Made by a program: the position numbers and the translations under genes. The notes under the pieces are model-generated. The model did no database searches. It saw nothing but the letters and a program-made list of their open reading frames with translations, and was not told the DNA's origin. DNA of 64,000 bases from Pseudonocardia sp. CNS-004 (GTDB lineage: Bacteria; Actinomycetota; Actinomycetes; Mycobacteriales; Pseudonocardiaceae): contig MKJV01000055.1 of NCBI GenBank assembly GCA_001942185.1, positions 1-64,000 of the forward strand, in the 5' to 3' direction. Shown here piece by piece: positions 10,039-19,726 of the stretch. Position 1 is the first letter of the stretch. Each line of letters opens with the position of its first letter.

Positions 10039-11033
10039 ATGAAAGCACTCGCCTACGAGAAAGCGCACGCGCTCGACGCCTTCGCCATCGACCTGGTCGA
10101 GGTCGCCGAACCACGGTTGCGTGACGGTGACCTGCTGGTCGAGGTACGCGCGATCGGCATCAACCCGGGCGAAGCCGCGATCCGGAAGACCCGCAGCGCC
10201 GAACCCGGCGGCCGGGTCGTCCTCGGCTGGGAGTTCGCCGGAGTCGTCGTCGCGCACGGGCCCGCGGCCACCGGGTTCGCGATCGGCGACCGGGTGATGG
10301 GCACCGGGGACATCACCCGCGACGGTTGCTGGGCCGAGCGCGTTGCAGTCGACCACGAGGTTGTCGCCAAGATCGCCGACGACCTCACGTTCACCGACGC
10401 CGCGTCCTTGCCCATCGGCATCCTCACCGCCTGGGAAGCGCTCTTCCGTGACCAGCACACCGTGCCTGCCGGCGTCGGACGCGTTCTGGTCATCGGCGGG
10501 GCCGGCGGTGTGGGCTCGACGGCCACGCAGCTGCTGAAGGCGCGACGTCCGCGTTCGTGATCAGCACGGCCTCGCGACCCGAGTCGCGGGAGTGGGCCAC
10601 TGCGATGGGGGCCGACCTGGTCGTCGATCACCACGCCGACCTGGTCACGCAACTGCACGGAGCCGGGATCGACACAGTGGATCTGGTGTTCTCCACCGCG
10701 GGCACCAGCGGCAACCTGGCGTCGATCGTCGAGGTGCTGCGGCCCTTCGGTCACTTGGCCTTCATCGACGCCCCCGGCCCGTTGGACCTGGACGCGTTCG
10801 TCGGGAAGTCGCTGTCGCTGCACAGCGAGATGGTGTTCAGCAAGATCACCGCCGGCGGCGACGCCGGCAGCCAGGGCCGAATTCTCGCCCGGTCGGCGGA
10901 CGACGTGGCCGCGGGCCGCCTGCGTCCGATCGTCACGACCACGCTCGAGGGCCTGACCGCCGAGACCATGAGGACGGCGCACGCGCTCGTCGAGACCGGC
11001 GGGACCATCGGCAAGACCGTGATCGCCCTCTGA
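10039..11033 (+). CDS. Quinone-reductase-type medium-chain dehydrogenase (no catalytic zinc)
   Basis: This is a medium-chain dehydrogenase/reductase of the NADPH:quinone oxidoreductase type. The catalytic domain has INPGEAAIR and GWEFAGVV; the cofactor domain has the glycine motif VIGGAGGVGSTATQLLKA. The structural and catalytic zinc cysteines are absent, as in quinone reductases. It is frameshifted near 10545 (GGCGGCG read as GGCGCG); corrected length is about 331 residues. ATG 10039 follows GGAGGAAG. Likely substrates are quinones or enones; the physiological one is unknown. It probably acts with the preceding reductase in a stress response under TetR control. Confidence 0.8.
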
Positions 11034-11106
11034 GCCGTCGGCTCGCATCGACATTCGATATCGACAGCGGGAGCCGAAACCCCGTTGAAGGAAGGAATCA
11101 CCCGAG

Positions 11107-11568
11107 GTGACGAAGAATCTGCTCGACGGGGAGTACGTCCCCAGCCCCGATGCGGTGACCCGCGACCAGGTCGAGCTCTACGAGCGCACCGACGGCCGCG
11201 AGGGCGCGACGATGCAAGGCGAACCCGTGATCGTGGTGACGATGCGCGGGGGGCGTTCGGGCAAGCTGCGCAAGGTCGCGTTGATGCGGATCGAGCGCGG
11301 CGGGGTCTACGCCATCGGCGCCTCCGCCGGTGGCCAGGCCCGCAACCCGGGCTGGTTCCACAACGTGGTGACCAACCCGACGGTGCAGCTGCAGGACGGC
11401 CCCGACCGCAGGCTGATGACCGCACGCGTCATCGAAGGCGACGAGCGGGCGAGCTGGCTCGCCTACGCCGACGAGCTCTACCCGTTCTTCGCGAGTTTCC
11501 GCGACCGTGCCGCCGAGACCGGCAACCGCGAAGTCCCGATGATCCTCCTCGAACCCACCGGGAGCTGA
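11107..11568 (+). CDS. Deazaflavin (F420)-dependent nitroreductase family protein (DUF385)
   Basis: This is a small split-barrel protein of the Ddn family, which binds F420 and reduces quinones, nitro compounds or enones. Family signs are VIVVTMRGGRSGKLRKVAL in the barrel, then NPGWFHNVVTNPTV, the stretch that contacts the cofactor. It is 153 residues, normal length. GTG 11107 sits behind GAAGGAA. It follows the two dehydrogenase genes in the same direction with a 73-bp gap, so it may belong to the same redox stress operon. Confidence 0.85.
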   Translation: MTKNLLDGEYVPSPDAVTRDQVELYERTDGREGATMQGEPVIVVTMRGGRSGKLRKVALMRIERGGVYAIGASAGGQARNPGWFHNVVTNPTVQLQDGPDRRLMTARVIEGDERASWLAYADELYPFFASFRDRAAETGNREVPMILLEPTGS

Positions 11569-11609
11569 CCTCCCGGCAGGTCCCCTGCCCCCTGGGCCGG
11601 ATGTCCGGA

Positions 11610-12398
11610 TCAGGCCTGCCGCGCGGCCAGGCCCCGCCGGATCGCCTCGGCGACCGGTGTCGGGGCGTCGAGATCCAGGCCGCCGGTCGGGACCAGCGGA
11701 GGTTGAGCCATGAACCGCGGGACCGTCCCGTGGTGCGGCTGGGCGGCGTGCACCAGGAACGGGTGCACCAGGTAGACGTCGCCGGGGGAGCCGGTGGCCA
11801 GGGCGACCGGACGTTCCGCCGTGGCAGGCACGGCTTCCTGGGCGAACGCGAAGAACTCTGCGCCTTCCTCCCCGTGCCCTTCCAGCAGCGGTGTCACATC
11901 CAGGTGCGAGCCGACCCGCACCATGGTGGGCGCGTCCTGTTCGCCGACCTCGGAGAACAGGAACAGCATCAGCAGCGCCCGTCCGCGCGAGCGCAGGTTG
12001 AGCCGGTAGCGGGACGGGTCGGTGGGGTCGGCGAAGCTGCCCTCGACGTGCCAGCCGGTGTCGCCGGGGTCCTCCGGGTGCGGGAACCGGATCGGGAACG
12101 TGCCCAACCCGACCCGCGGGTGCCAGCCGCCCGGTCCGACGAGCTGGTCGAGCGCGCCGTGCAGCCGGTCGGTGGTGGCGGCGGTCTGGAACGGCGCGTC
12201 GCCGCGACCGTCGATCCGTACCACCGGCTGGGTCCAGGTGGCAGGGTCGGCGGGATCGGCCCCGGTCAGCGCGGTGATCTGCTTCCACAGCAGCGCCCGG
12301 CACTCGTCGGCCAACTCGGTCGGGAAGGCCCTGTCCAGCCGGACGAACCCGTTCTCGACGAATTGATCCACTTCCGCGGTGCTCAACGGTTCGGACAC
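11610..12398 (-). CDS. Phytanoyl-CoA dioxygenase (PhyH)-like Fe(II)/2-oxoglutarate enzyme
   Basis: This cupin-fold oxygenase is about 262 residues. It starts at GTG 12398 (VSEPLSTAEVDQFVENGFVR is the typical PhyH opening). The metal site appears as HVEGSF, so the usual His-x-Asp is His-x-Glu here, with the distal His in HPFLVHAAQPH and a 2-oxoglutarate-binding Arg in VPRFMAQPPL. Such enzymes hydroxylate or oxidise small molecules; no substrate can be named. It diverges from an aminoglycoside-phosphotransferase-like gene 77 bp away. Confidence 0.75.
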   Translation of the reverse strand: MSEPLSTAEVDQFVENGFVRLDRAFPTELADECRALLWKQITALTGADPADPATWTQPVVRIDGRGDAPFQTAATTDRLHGALDQLVGPGGWHPRVGLGTFPIRFPHPEDPGDTGWHVEGSFADPTDPSRYRLNLRSRGRALLMLFLFSEVGEQDAPTMVRVGSHLDVTPLLEGHGEEGAEFFAFAQEAVPATAERPVALATGSPGDVYLVHPFLVHAAQPHHGTVPRFMAQPPLVPTGGLDLDAPTPVAEAIRRGLAARQA

Positions 12399-12475
12399 GC
12401 CGCCACCGTTCCAGCTGCCGCCATTCCGCGGCCACCCGGTTTCCCCGGTCCCACCCCGGATGATGAGGTGGCAGG

Positions 12476-13393
12476 GTGGCTGTCCGACCGTCGACGCCGG
12501 CGTGGGTGCGCCGGCACCTGGAGGCCGGTGAACGGATTCTCGGAGCCGAGGCACTGCACGGCGGCATCAGCGCCGAGATGCGGAGGCTGACCATCGGCAC
12601 GCGGGACGGCGACACCCGTGCGCTGGTGCTGCGGACTGTCGTGGACGTGGAGCACGCCGAGGACTGGCTGGACAGGGAGGCCGGGGCCCTGCGCCTGCTC
12701 ACGGGGACCGGCGTGCCGGCTCCCGGACTGGTCGCGGTTGATCCGAGCGCTGCGCATTGCGAGTATCCATCGCTCCTCATGACTCACCTGGCGGGCCGGG
12801 CGGTCCTCGACGACGAGGGCCTGGAGGCGCGCGTTCCTCTGCTGGCCCGGCAACTCGTGGCGATCCACGCGCTGAAACCCGCGAAGCGGCCCCGAAGATA
12901 TGCGGCGTTGACGACCGCGGATACCGTCGTGATTCCGAAAGACGCCGACGCGGCGGCATGGACCGCGGCGATCAATGTGATCCGTCAGCCGGTGCCGCCC
13001 CACGAAGGGCGATTCCTGCACCGCGACTTCCACCCCGGCAACGTGCTGTTCGACATGCCCACCGCAGGCGCCCGGATCACCGGCGTCGTCGACTGGGCCG
13101 CGGCCTCCTGGGGTCCGGCGGACCTCGATGTGGCGCACTGCTGCACCAATCTCGCGCTCCTGCACGGCCCGGAGTGGAGTCTGCGGTTCGCCGAGGCGTA
13201 CGAGGACGCCGGTGGGGTGCTGGCCGCGGAGGTGGGTGAGCGGCTGTACTGGCGCGTGCGGGACGCGCTGGCGTTCTCGGAAGAAGTGCATGTGGTGTCG
13301 CAGCCGTGGCGTGAAGCGGGGAGGACGGAGCTGACGACGCGAGCGGTGGAGGAGCGGTTGGATGCCTATGTCACGGCCCTGATGGACACGTGA
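12476..13393 (+). CDS. Aminoglycoside phosphotransferase (APH)-fold kinase
   Basis: This protein-kinase-like small-molecule kinase is 305 residues. The Brenner motif is HRDFHPGNVLFD with catalytic Asp, and the metal motif is GVVDWAAASWGPADLD. The N-lobe has HGGISAEM as a glycine loop and a hydrophobic strand LVLRTVV. Such proteins phosphorylate aminoglycosides, choline, homoserine or other alcohols; no resistance phenotype can be claimed. GTG 12476 is used. Its stop overlaps the region upstream of the next gene, so the two are probably co-transcribed. Confidence 0.8.
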   Translation: MAVRPSTPAWVRRHLEAGERILGAEALHGGISAEMRRLTIGTRDGDTRALVLRTVVDVEHAEDWLDREAGALRLLTGTGVPAPGLVAVDPSAAHCEYPSLLMTHLAGRAVLDDEGLEARVPLLARQLVAIHALKPAKRPRRYAALTTADTVVIPKDADAAAWTAAINVIRQPVPPHEGRFLHRDFHPGNVLFDMPTAGARITGVVDWAAASWGPADLDVAHCCTNLALLHGPEWSLRFAEAYEDAGGVLAAEVGERLYWRVRDALAFSEEVHVVSQPWREAGRTELTTRAVEERLDAYVTALMDT

Positions 13394-13413
13394 CCGGAGG
13401 AGGCGGTGCCGGG

Positions 13414-14366
13414 ATGACGACAGGACGACCGATGCCCACGCAGGACGACGTGCTGGAGTACTTCGACTCGCTGTCGAACTGGGGGCGGTGGGGCGAGGAC
13501 GACGAGCTCGGCACCCTGAACCACATCACCGACGACGTCCGGCTCGCGGCGGCGCGCGCCGTGCGCCACGGTCGGAGCGTGTCGTGCGCGTGGGAGATCG
13601 CCGTGCCGGCGGAGATGGAGCGGTCGACGACGTCGTGCCCGTGCGCCGCCGACATGCCGGGCGCCGAGAACATGCCGCCCGCGTTCCACGCCGACCGCCG
13701 TTGGGGCTTCTCGAACGAGCGGCTGGGCATCATGTTCCACAACAACACCGTCACCCACGTCGACTCACCGTGCCACGTCTTCTGGGACGGCGCGATGTAC
13801 AACGGGCGGCCGCACTCGCGGGTCGACCCCCAAACGGGGTCGGCGTGGGCGGCCGTCACGGCGGCGGCCAACGGGATCGTCACGCGTGGCGTCCTGCTGG
13901 ACGTCGCGGGAGTCCGCGACGTGCCGTGGCTGGAACCGGGACAGGGGGTGTACCCCGACGATCTCGAGGAGGCCGAGCGTCGCCAGGGCGTGCGGGTGCG
14001 GCCCGGCGATGCGGTGCTCCTGCGGACCGGCCACGGCCGCGCCGGCACGAGGCCGGGGTGGAGCACGGCTTCACACAGGCCGGCTGGCACGCCTCCTGCC
14101 TGCCGTGGCTGCACGAGCGGGAGGTCGCGCTGATCGGCGCCGACACCCCCCAGGACGTCCAGCCGTCGGGGTACGCGGACGTGTTGATGCCGGTCCACGC
14201 GGTGAGCCTCGTCGCGATGGGTCTGTGGATGCTCGACAACTGCGACCTGGAGTTCTGCGCGGCGACGGCCACCGAGCTCGGCCAGTGGGACTTCCACCTC
14301 GCGGTCGCTCCGGTCCGCTTCGCCGGCACGTCCGGCAGCCCGGTCAACCCGATCGCCACCTTCTGA
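13414..14366 (+). CDS. Cyclase family protein (kynurenine formamidase-like)
   Basis: This metal-dependent amidohydrolase/cyclase fold contains the family motif HVDSPCHVFWDG (His-x-Asp-x-x-x-His metal ligands), preceded by a Trp-rich opening SNWGRWGEDDELGTLNHIT. The C-terminal part HAVSLVAMGLWMLDNCDLE and FAGTSGSPVNPIA is also typical. It is frameshifted near 14052 (a GGG run read as GG); corrected length is about 317 residues. ATG 13414 lies 10 bp after GGAGGAGG. The substrate is unknown; relatives act on lactones, amides or cyclic precursors. Confidence 0.8.
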
Positions 14367-14382
14367 GCGCGCCGACCGCCGG

Positions 14383-15359
14383 TCAGGCCTGTCCGGGGGT
14401 GAGGACGATCCTCCCGAACACGGTGCCGAGGTCCATCCGGCGGTGTGCTTCGGCGGCCAGTTCCAAGGGCAGGACGTCGTGCACGACGGCGTGGAGCTCG
14501 CCGCGTGCCGCGGCGTCGAAGTGCTCGGCCCGCACCGCGTCCCTGGCCGGAACCGGCACGGTGTCGAGGCTGAACGTGGCGAACGAGCGGGACTGCTGGA
14601 ACGCGCCCGGCCGATGAGCCGCATGCCGAAGTCGGCGGGTGGCATGCCGGCCACGGCCCCGACGACGACCAGGCGCCCGTTCGGTGCGAGCCGGTCGATG
14701 AACGCGGGCAGATCCGGGCCTCCGACGATGTCGATGATCACGTCGAAGGAGGTGGGTGCCGTCGGATCGCCCGCTCCGGAACGATCGAGCACGTGGGTCG
14801 CCCCGAGCTCCTGGAGCTGCGTGCCGCGCTCCGCCGATGACGCCGTGACCGCGACCGCGCTCGCCCCACCGCGCACCGCGAGCTCCACCGTCGCGATGCC
14901 GATGCTGCCCGCCGCACCGCGCACGAGCACCGACTCACCGGGTGCGAAGTGCGCGTGGGCGAGCGCGAAGTGGGCCACGGGAGCCGAGCTCCCGAGCGCC
15001 ACGGCGTCGATCGACGACAGGTCGGCGGGCAGCGCGACCACGTCGTCGATCCGCGCGACCGCCTGCTCCACGTAGCCGCCACCCATCCCGGTGAACGCCC
15101 ACACGCGCCGCCCCACCCACGACTCCTCGACGCCGGTTCCGACCGCCGTGACCGTTCCGGCGACCTCGCTGCCGGGGATCAGCCCCTCGGCGAGCCCGTA
15201 GTCGCGCAGCGTGCCGCGGCGGATCACGGCGTCGACGCCGCCGACGCCGATCGCCTGGGTCTCGATGACCACCTGTCCGGGTGCTGGGACGGGGGCCGGT
15301 GCGTCGATCACCTCCATTCCGCTCGGGTCGCCGAATCGTTGGATCGCCACTGCTCGCAC
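14383..15359 (-). CDS. Quinone-reductase-type zinc-independent dehydrogenase
   Basis: This medium-chain dehydrogenase/reductase has IGVGGVDAVIRRG, GSEVAGTVTAVG and the cofactor motif VRGAAGSIGIATVELA. A one-base loss near 14611 shifts the last 75 residues; the corrected tail ends EAHRRMDLGTVFGRIVLTPGQA, as expected for the family. About 325 residues. It diverges from a TetR gene 86 bp away, the likely regulator. GTG 15359 is the start. It is similar in type to the gene at 10039 but clearly not a recent copy. Confidence 0.8.
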
Positions 15360-15424
15360 CAGCGTCTCCGCTTCGTTCTCGTGCTGTCCGGGATACGGTG
15401 GCGACGGTAACGGACGCTCCCGTC

Positions 15425-15439
15425 CACTTCTGCGAAGTG
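15425..15439. promoter_or_regulatory. Candidate TetR operator
   Basis: CACTTC-TGC-GAAGTG is a perfect palindrome with a 3-bp centre lying 6 bp before the ATG of the tetR gene at 15446, in the divergent promoter region shared with the dehydrogenase at 15359. The position suggests autoregulation; binding is inferred. Confidence 0.4.
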
Positions 15440-15445
15440 AGAACC

Positions 15446-16066
15446 ATGACCGATCGATTGCCTCACATGCTCCGTGCGGACGCCCAGGACAACCGCGCCC
15501 GGATCCTCGACGCCGCGCGGGCGCTCTTCGCGGAACGGGGGATCGACGTCACGATGCGCGCGGTCGCCCGCCGCGCCGGGGTGGGACCCGCGACCCTGTA
15601 CCGCCGGTTCCCGACCAAGCAGATGCTGCTCGACGACGTCTTCGCGGACGAGCTCGGGTCCTGCCGGGGGATCGTGGACGACGGCTGCGCCGACCCCGAC
15701 CCGTGGCGGGGGTTCTGCTCGGTCATCGAACGGATCAGCGTGCTCAACAGCGGGAACCAGGGCTTCGTGGACGCGTTCATGTCCGCCGATCCGGACGCGG
15801 ACATGTTCGCCGAGCACCGCGCCGTGCTGCTCGGGATGCTCGCCGAGCTGGCCGGGCGCGCTCAGGCGGCCGGCGGGCTGCGCCGCGACTTCGTCATCGA
15901 CGACCTGGTGCTCGTGCTGCTCGCGGGGCGTGCGCTGACCTCGACGACGGGGTCCGGCCGTGAGGCGGCGGCGCGGCGGTTCGCCGCCCTCGCCATCGAC
16001 GCCTTCCGGGCCTCCGATGTCAACGGGCGCCTGCCACCGGCCCCGCGACTCGTTCAGACCGGCTGA
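15446..16066 (+). CDS. TetR family transcriptional regulator
   Basis: This 206-residue repressor has the N-terminal HTH RILDAARALFAERGIDVTMR followed by AGVGPATLYRRFPTKQML, the standard TetR pattern. The C-terminal domain fits the SACE_7040-like subgroup. It is divergently arranged with the quinone-reductase-type gene, and its 3' end overlaps the convergent PEP/ATP enzyme gene by 13 bp. The likely target is the adjacent dehydrogenase. Confidence 0.9.
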   Translation: MTDRLPHMLRADAQDNRARILDAARALFAERGIDVTMRAVARRAGVGPATLYRRFPTKQMLLDDVFADELGSCRGIVDDGCADPDPWRGFCSVIERISVLNSGNQGFVDAFMSADPDADMFAEHRAVLLGMLAELAGRAQAAGGLRRDFVIDDLVLVLLAGRALTSTTGSGREAAARRFAALAIDAFRASDVNGRLPPAPRLVQTG

Positions 16067-18532
16067 CCATCGCCGTTCTGCGGGACGACCGTGACCGTCC
16101 CCGCCGCGCCGTCGACCGTGATCAGCTGGCCGGTAGTGATCACCTGGGTGGCGTCGCGGACGCAGATGACGGCCGGGATGCCGTACTCCCGGGCCACCGT
16201 GGGCCCGTGGGCCATCGGCGCGCCGGTCTCGGTGACCAGGCCGCCCGCCGTCATGAACAGCGGCGTCCAGCCGGGGTCGGTGGTCGGCGCCACGAGGATC
16301 TCGCCGGGTTCCACGTGTGCACCGGCCGGGTCGAGGATCACCCGGGCCCTGCCGGTCGCGGTGCCCGGCGCGGCCGCCATACCGGCCAGCGTGCCGTCGA
16401 CGGCCGGTGTGCTCGGGGCCAGCGCTTCCGGGTTGGTGCCGTCGGAGAGCAGGAGCCCGGGGACGCTGCGCCGCCGCATCTCCCGGCGGTACTCGGCGCG
16501 CCGGGAGGCGACCCGCTCACCGAGCCCGTCGCCGCCGGAGTCCGCGGCGGTGAAGGCCTCCCGGAAGTCGAGGAACATGACGTCCTCGGCGCGGTCGAGC
16601 ACCCCGCGCCGCTGCAGCTCGGCGCCGGCCGCGAGGAGCTGCCTGCGCATCTCCGCGAACGCGTACAGCCAGGCGAACTTCGGCAGCTCGCGCAGGCCGG
16701 CGAGGGCGCGGGAGCGACGCAGCACGAACCCGGCCAGCCGGGCCCGCACCGGGCGCCCGCGGCGCGCTCGCGCCACCAGCTCGTCGATCTTCGCAACGGC
16801 GTCGGCAGCCGCGCGCGCGAAGCGCCGGTCGGGGGCCTGCTCCGGGTCGGTGACGCGCAGGTAGCCGGCGAGCGCCGCGAACACCGGAGCCGGGTCCTCC
16901 GCCCACCGCGGCACGCCCACGTCATCTCGGCCGCCCCGCGGTGGCCGTAGGCGCGCAGGAACTCCCCGAGGCCGAACTCGGGCAGCTCCCCTGCGAGGTA
17001 GCGGGCGGCGAGCTCGGTGGGAGGGGTGTTCAGCAGCAGGTCGCGGTGCTCGCCCGCGGCCGCGGCCAGGCGCCACAGGCCGAGGTCCATCTCCGTCGTG
17101 ACGTTGTGCGGCATCCCGCGCAGCGTCTCGTCGACCTCGCTCTCGGTGGCCACGCCCCGGAGCAGCGCGATCGCGGCCACCCTCGCGAACATCGAGGCGT
17201 ACAGCGGCGGCAGCATCGTCGCCATGCCCGTGCTCAGGAATGACCCCTGGAGCTCGGCCGCGAAGCGCAGGCGCTCCGCGGTGCTCAGGCCCTCCGGGGT
17301 GCGGGACCTGCGCTGCACGTCGGCGGCGGCGCGGAACGCCCGCTCCCGGGCCCGCACCGGCCTCGCCAGCGCGCTGACGAGCCCGGCGAGCAGGCCCGGT
17401 GCCACCCGTGCCGTCACCGTGACCGCGACCCGCAGCCGGTAGGGCCTGCCGGGCAGCGGTGCGAAGCGGGATCGTCGAGCACGCGGGTCAACGCCGTCGC
17501 CACCCGCGGCCCGTAGATCTTCATCGCTTCGGGCAGCTTCGCCCGCGCTGCCCCGTACCGCACCCACGAGGTGAGGTCGAGGTACATCCGCCCGGCCACG
17601 CCCACGACGCCGGGATGGCCGTCGAACGGGTCGGCCGGCATGCCGATCGACCGGACGTACAGCGCCGTGGCGACGCTCATCACCGACATGCCCATCGGCG
17701 TGAACGGCCGCAACATGCCCTGCATGTGGCCGGCCTCGAAGTAGACGCGCGGCCCCGGGCGGGTGGACGCCGGCAGCGGGAACAACGTCGTGATCGCCCT
17801 TGTCTGGAGCAGCCACAGCGTGCCGTGGCGGTCGAAGGCGAACTCGACGTCCTGAGGCGACCCGGCGCGCTGCTGCAACCGCTCGCCCGCTTCGCGCAGC
17901 CGATCGAGCTGGGCCGGGTGCAGGCATCCCTCGACACGCCCTGCCGGCCGCCCGTCGAGCACGTAGTGATCGGCGGCGACGCTCCCGTCGACGACGACGT
18001 CCCCGAGGCCCGCGACGGCGTCGACGACCATCTCGGTGCGCGTACCGGTGATCGGGTTGGCCGTGAACAGCACCCCGGCGGCCGCCGGCTCGACCATCCG
18101 CTGGACGACGACGGCCATCCGCACCGGCGTGTCGTCGAAGCCGCCCGCCTCCCGGTACGCCACCGCGCGCTCGCTCCCGAGCGAGTCCCGGCACCGGCGC
18201 ACCGCGTCGATCAGCGCGTCGGCGCCGCGGACGTTCAGGATCGTCTCGTGCTGGCCCGCGAAGCTGGCGTGCGGAAGGTCCTCGGCGGTGGCGCTGGACC
18301 GGACGGCGACCGCGTCCGCACCGAGCCGCTCGTAGGCGTCCACGATCTGCCGGCGCAGGTCGCCTTCGAGCTCTCCGGCCGCGGTGGTGATGCAGAACCC
18401 GTCGGGGACCCGCTCACCCGCGTGGATCATCTCGGCGAGCCCGGCGGCCTTGCCGCCGACGAGTGCGATGCCGGCCGGGTCGACCTCGGCGAGCGTGACC
18501 AGCGGGACGGCGCTCGATGACGTGGTGGCCAT
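16054..18532 (-). CDS. PEP/ATP dikinase-type enzyme, rifampicin-phosphotransferase-like
   Basis: This protein of about 827 residues has an N-terminal ATP-grasp domain (VGGKAAGLAEMI, AVRSSATAEDLPHASFAGQ, then QDVEFAFD) and a C-terminal swivelling His domain with the phospho-acceptor region TETGAPMAHGPTVAREYGIP. The middle is helical. Pyruvate,water dikinase and rifampicin phosphotransferase share this plan; the length and domain order without a PEP-binding barrel fit the rifampicin type better, but the substrate cannot be decided. Two one-base losses, near 17471 and 16923, split the gene. ATG 18532 is chosen as start (MATTSSSAVPLVTLAEVD). The neighbouring minus-strand gene is a methyltransferase. 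Confidence 0.7.
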
Positions 18533-18623
18533 GGTGCACTCCGATCGGTCGCAGCGGACGACGACGCCGACCAGACTTCCCGGCACACCTACAGCGAATG
18601 TACTCCACGTCACAAACGGGCGA

Positions 18624-19280
18624 TCAGTGGTCGGCGGGCGGCTTCCGGGCCAGCAGGTACGCGTGCGGGGTGCGCTCGTCCGGGGCGGGCTCGCGCACCG
18701 CGTGGGCGTGGACGGGCAGGCCGGCCGCGGCGAGCAGGGCGCTCACCTGCTCCGGGCGGCGGCGGTGGAACGTCAGCGAGATGTCGTGGCCCCACGCATC
18801 GGACAGCCGCAGCGGCTCGTCGCCGATCTGGAACGCGAGCAGCGCGTGGCCGCCCGGCGCCAGCACCCGGTGGAACTCGGCGAACACCTGCGGCAGCAGG
18901 TCGTCGGGGATGTGGATCGTGGAGTAGTACGCCATGAGGCCGGTGAGCGCGGTGTCCGGCACGTCGAGCGCGGTCATGGAGCCGACGTCGAAGCGCAGGC
19001 CCGGGTGGTCGCGGCGGGCGATCTCCAGCATCCCGGGGGACAGGTCGATCCCGAAGACGTCGACGCCGAGGCCGTGCAGGTGGCCGGTGACGCGGCCGGT
19101 GCCGCACCCGATGTCGGCGACCGGCCCACCGCCTGCGGTGGTCACGAGCTCGGCGAACGTGGCGAGGACGGCACGTTCCAGCGGCTGGTTCGCCAGGCCG
19201 TCCTTCCACTGCTCGGCCGTGTCGGCGGCGATGGTGTCGTAGGACGTGCGGGTGGAGGTCAGGAAGTCGGGTGAGGCCAC
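18624..19280 (-). CDS. Class I SAM-dependent methyltransferase
   Basis: This 218-residue protein has motif I VADIGCGTGRVTGHL, motif II GIDLSPGMLEIAR and a post-motif GGHALLAFQIG, the usual Methyltransf_25/11 layout. Small-molecule methyl transfer is likely; no acceptor can be inferred. It lies 91 bp upstream of the dikinase-type gene on the same strand and diverges from the DGPF/ECF42 pair. Confidence 0.85.
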   Translation of the reverse strand: MASPDFLTSTRTSYDTIAADTAEQWKDGLANQPLERAVLATFAELVTTAGGGPVADIGCGTGRVTGHLHGLGVDVFGIDLSPGMLEIARRDHPGLRFDVGSMTALDVPDTALTGLMAYYSTIHIPDDLLPQVFAEFHRVLAPGGHALLAFQIGDEPLRLSDAWGHDISLTFHRRRPEQVSALLAAAGLPVHAHAVREPAPDERTPHAYLLARKPPADH

Positions 19281-19375
19281 GGGAGCGGAACATAGCCACG
19301 ACGTCCGACAGAGGTGTGTCGATCCGGGGCGGGGCCGTTCGTGTAGAGGGCGAACCCCACCAGGAGGAGATGACG

Positions 19376-19726
19376 ATGACCCGGTACATGCTCAGCGTCT
19401 ACCAGCCCGCGGGTGACCCGCCGCCGCCCGAGGTCCTCGAGCCGATCATGCGGGACCTCGACGCGGTGAACCAGGAGATGCGCGCCGCGGGGGCGTGGGT
19501 GTTCGCGGCGGGCCTGCACGACCCGAGCACGGCCACCGTCCTGCGCGCCGACGGGGACGAGGTGCTCGTCACGGACGGCCCGTTCGCCGAGGGCAAGGAG
19601 CACCTCGGCGGCTTCACGATCATCGAGGCTCCGGACCTCGACGTCGCGCTGGAGTGGGGGCGCAAGGTCGCGCACGTGCTCACGCTCCCGATCGAGGTGC
19701 GGCCGCTCAAGTTCGACACCCACTGA
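19376..19726 (+). CDS. YCII/DGPF domain protein, ECF42 partner
   Basis: This small ferredoxin-like-fold protein (116 residues) carries the diagnostic DGPFAEGKEHLGGF. Such proteins are encoded next to ECF42 sigma factors and are the usual members of their regulons; their biochemical role is unsettled. ATG 19376 is preferred to ATG 19370 because it gives an 8-bp spacing from AGGAGG at 19362. The stop is immediately followed by the GTG of the sigma gene, so the two are translationally linked. Confidence 0.85.
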   Translation: MTRYMLSVYQPAGDPPPPEVLEPIMRDLDAVNQEMRAAGAWVFAAGLHDPSTATVLRADGDEVLVTDGPFAEGKEHLGGFTIIEAPDLDVALEWGRKVAHVLTLPIEVRPLKFDTH

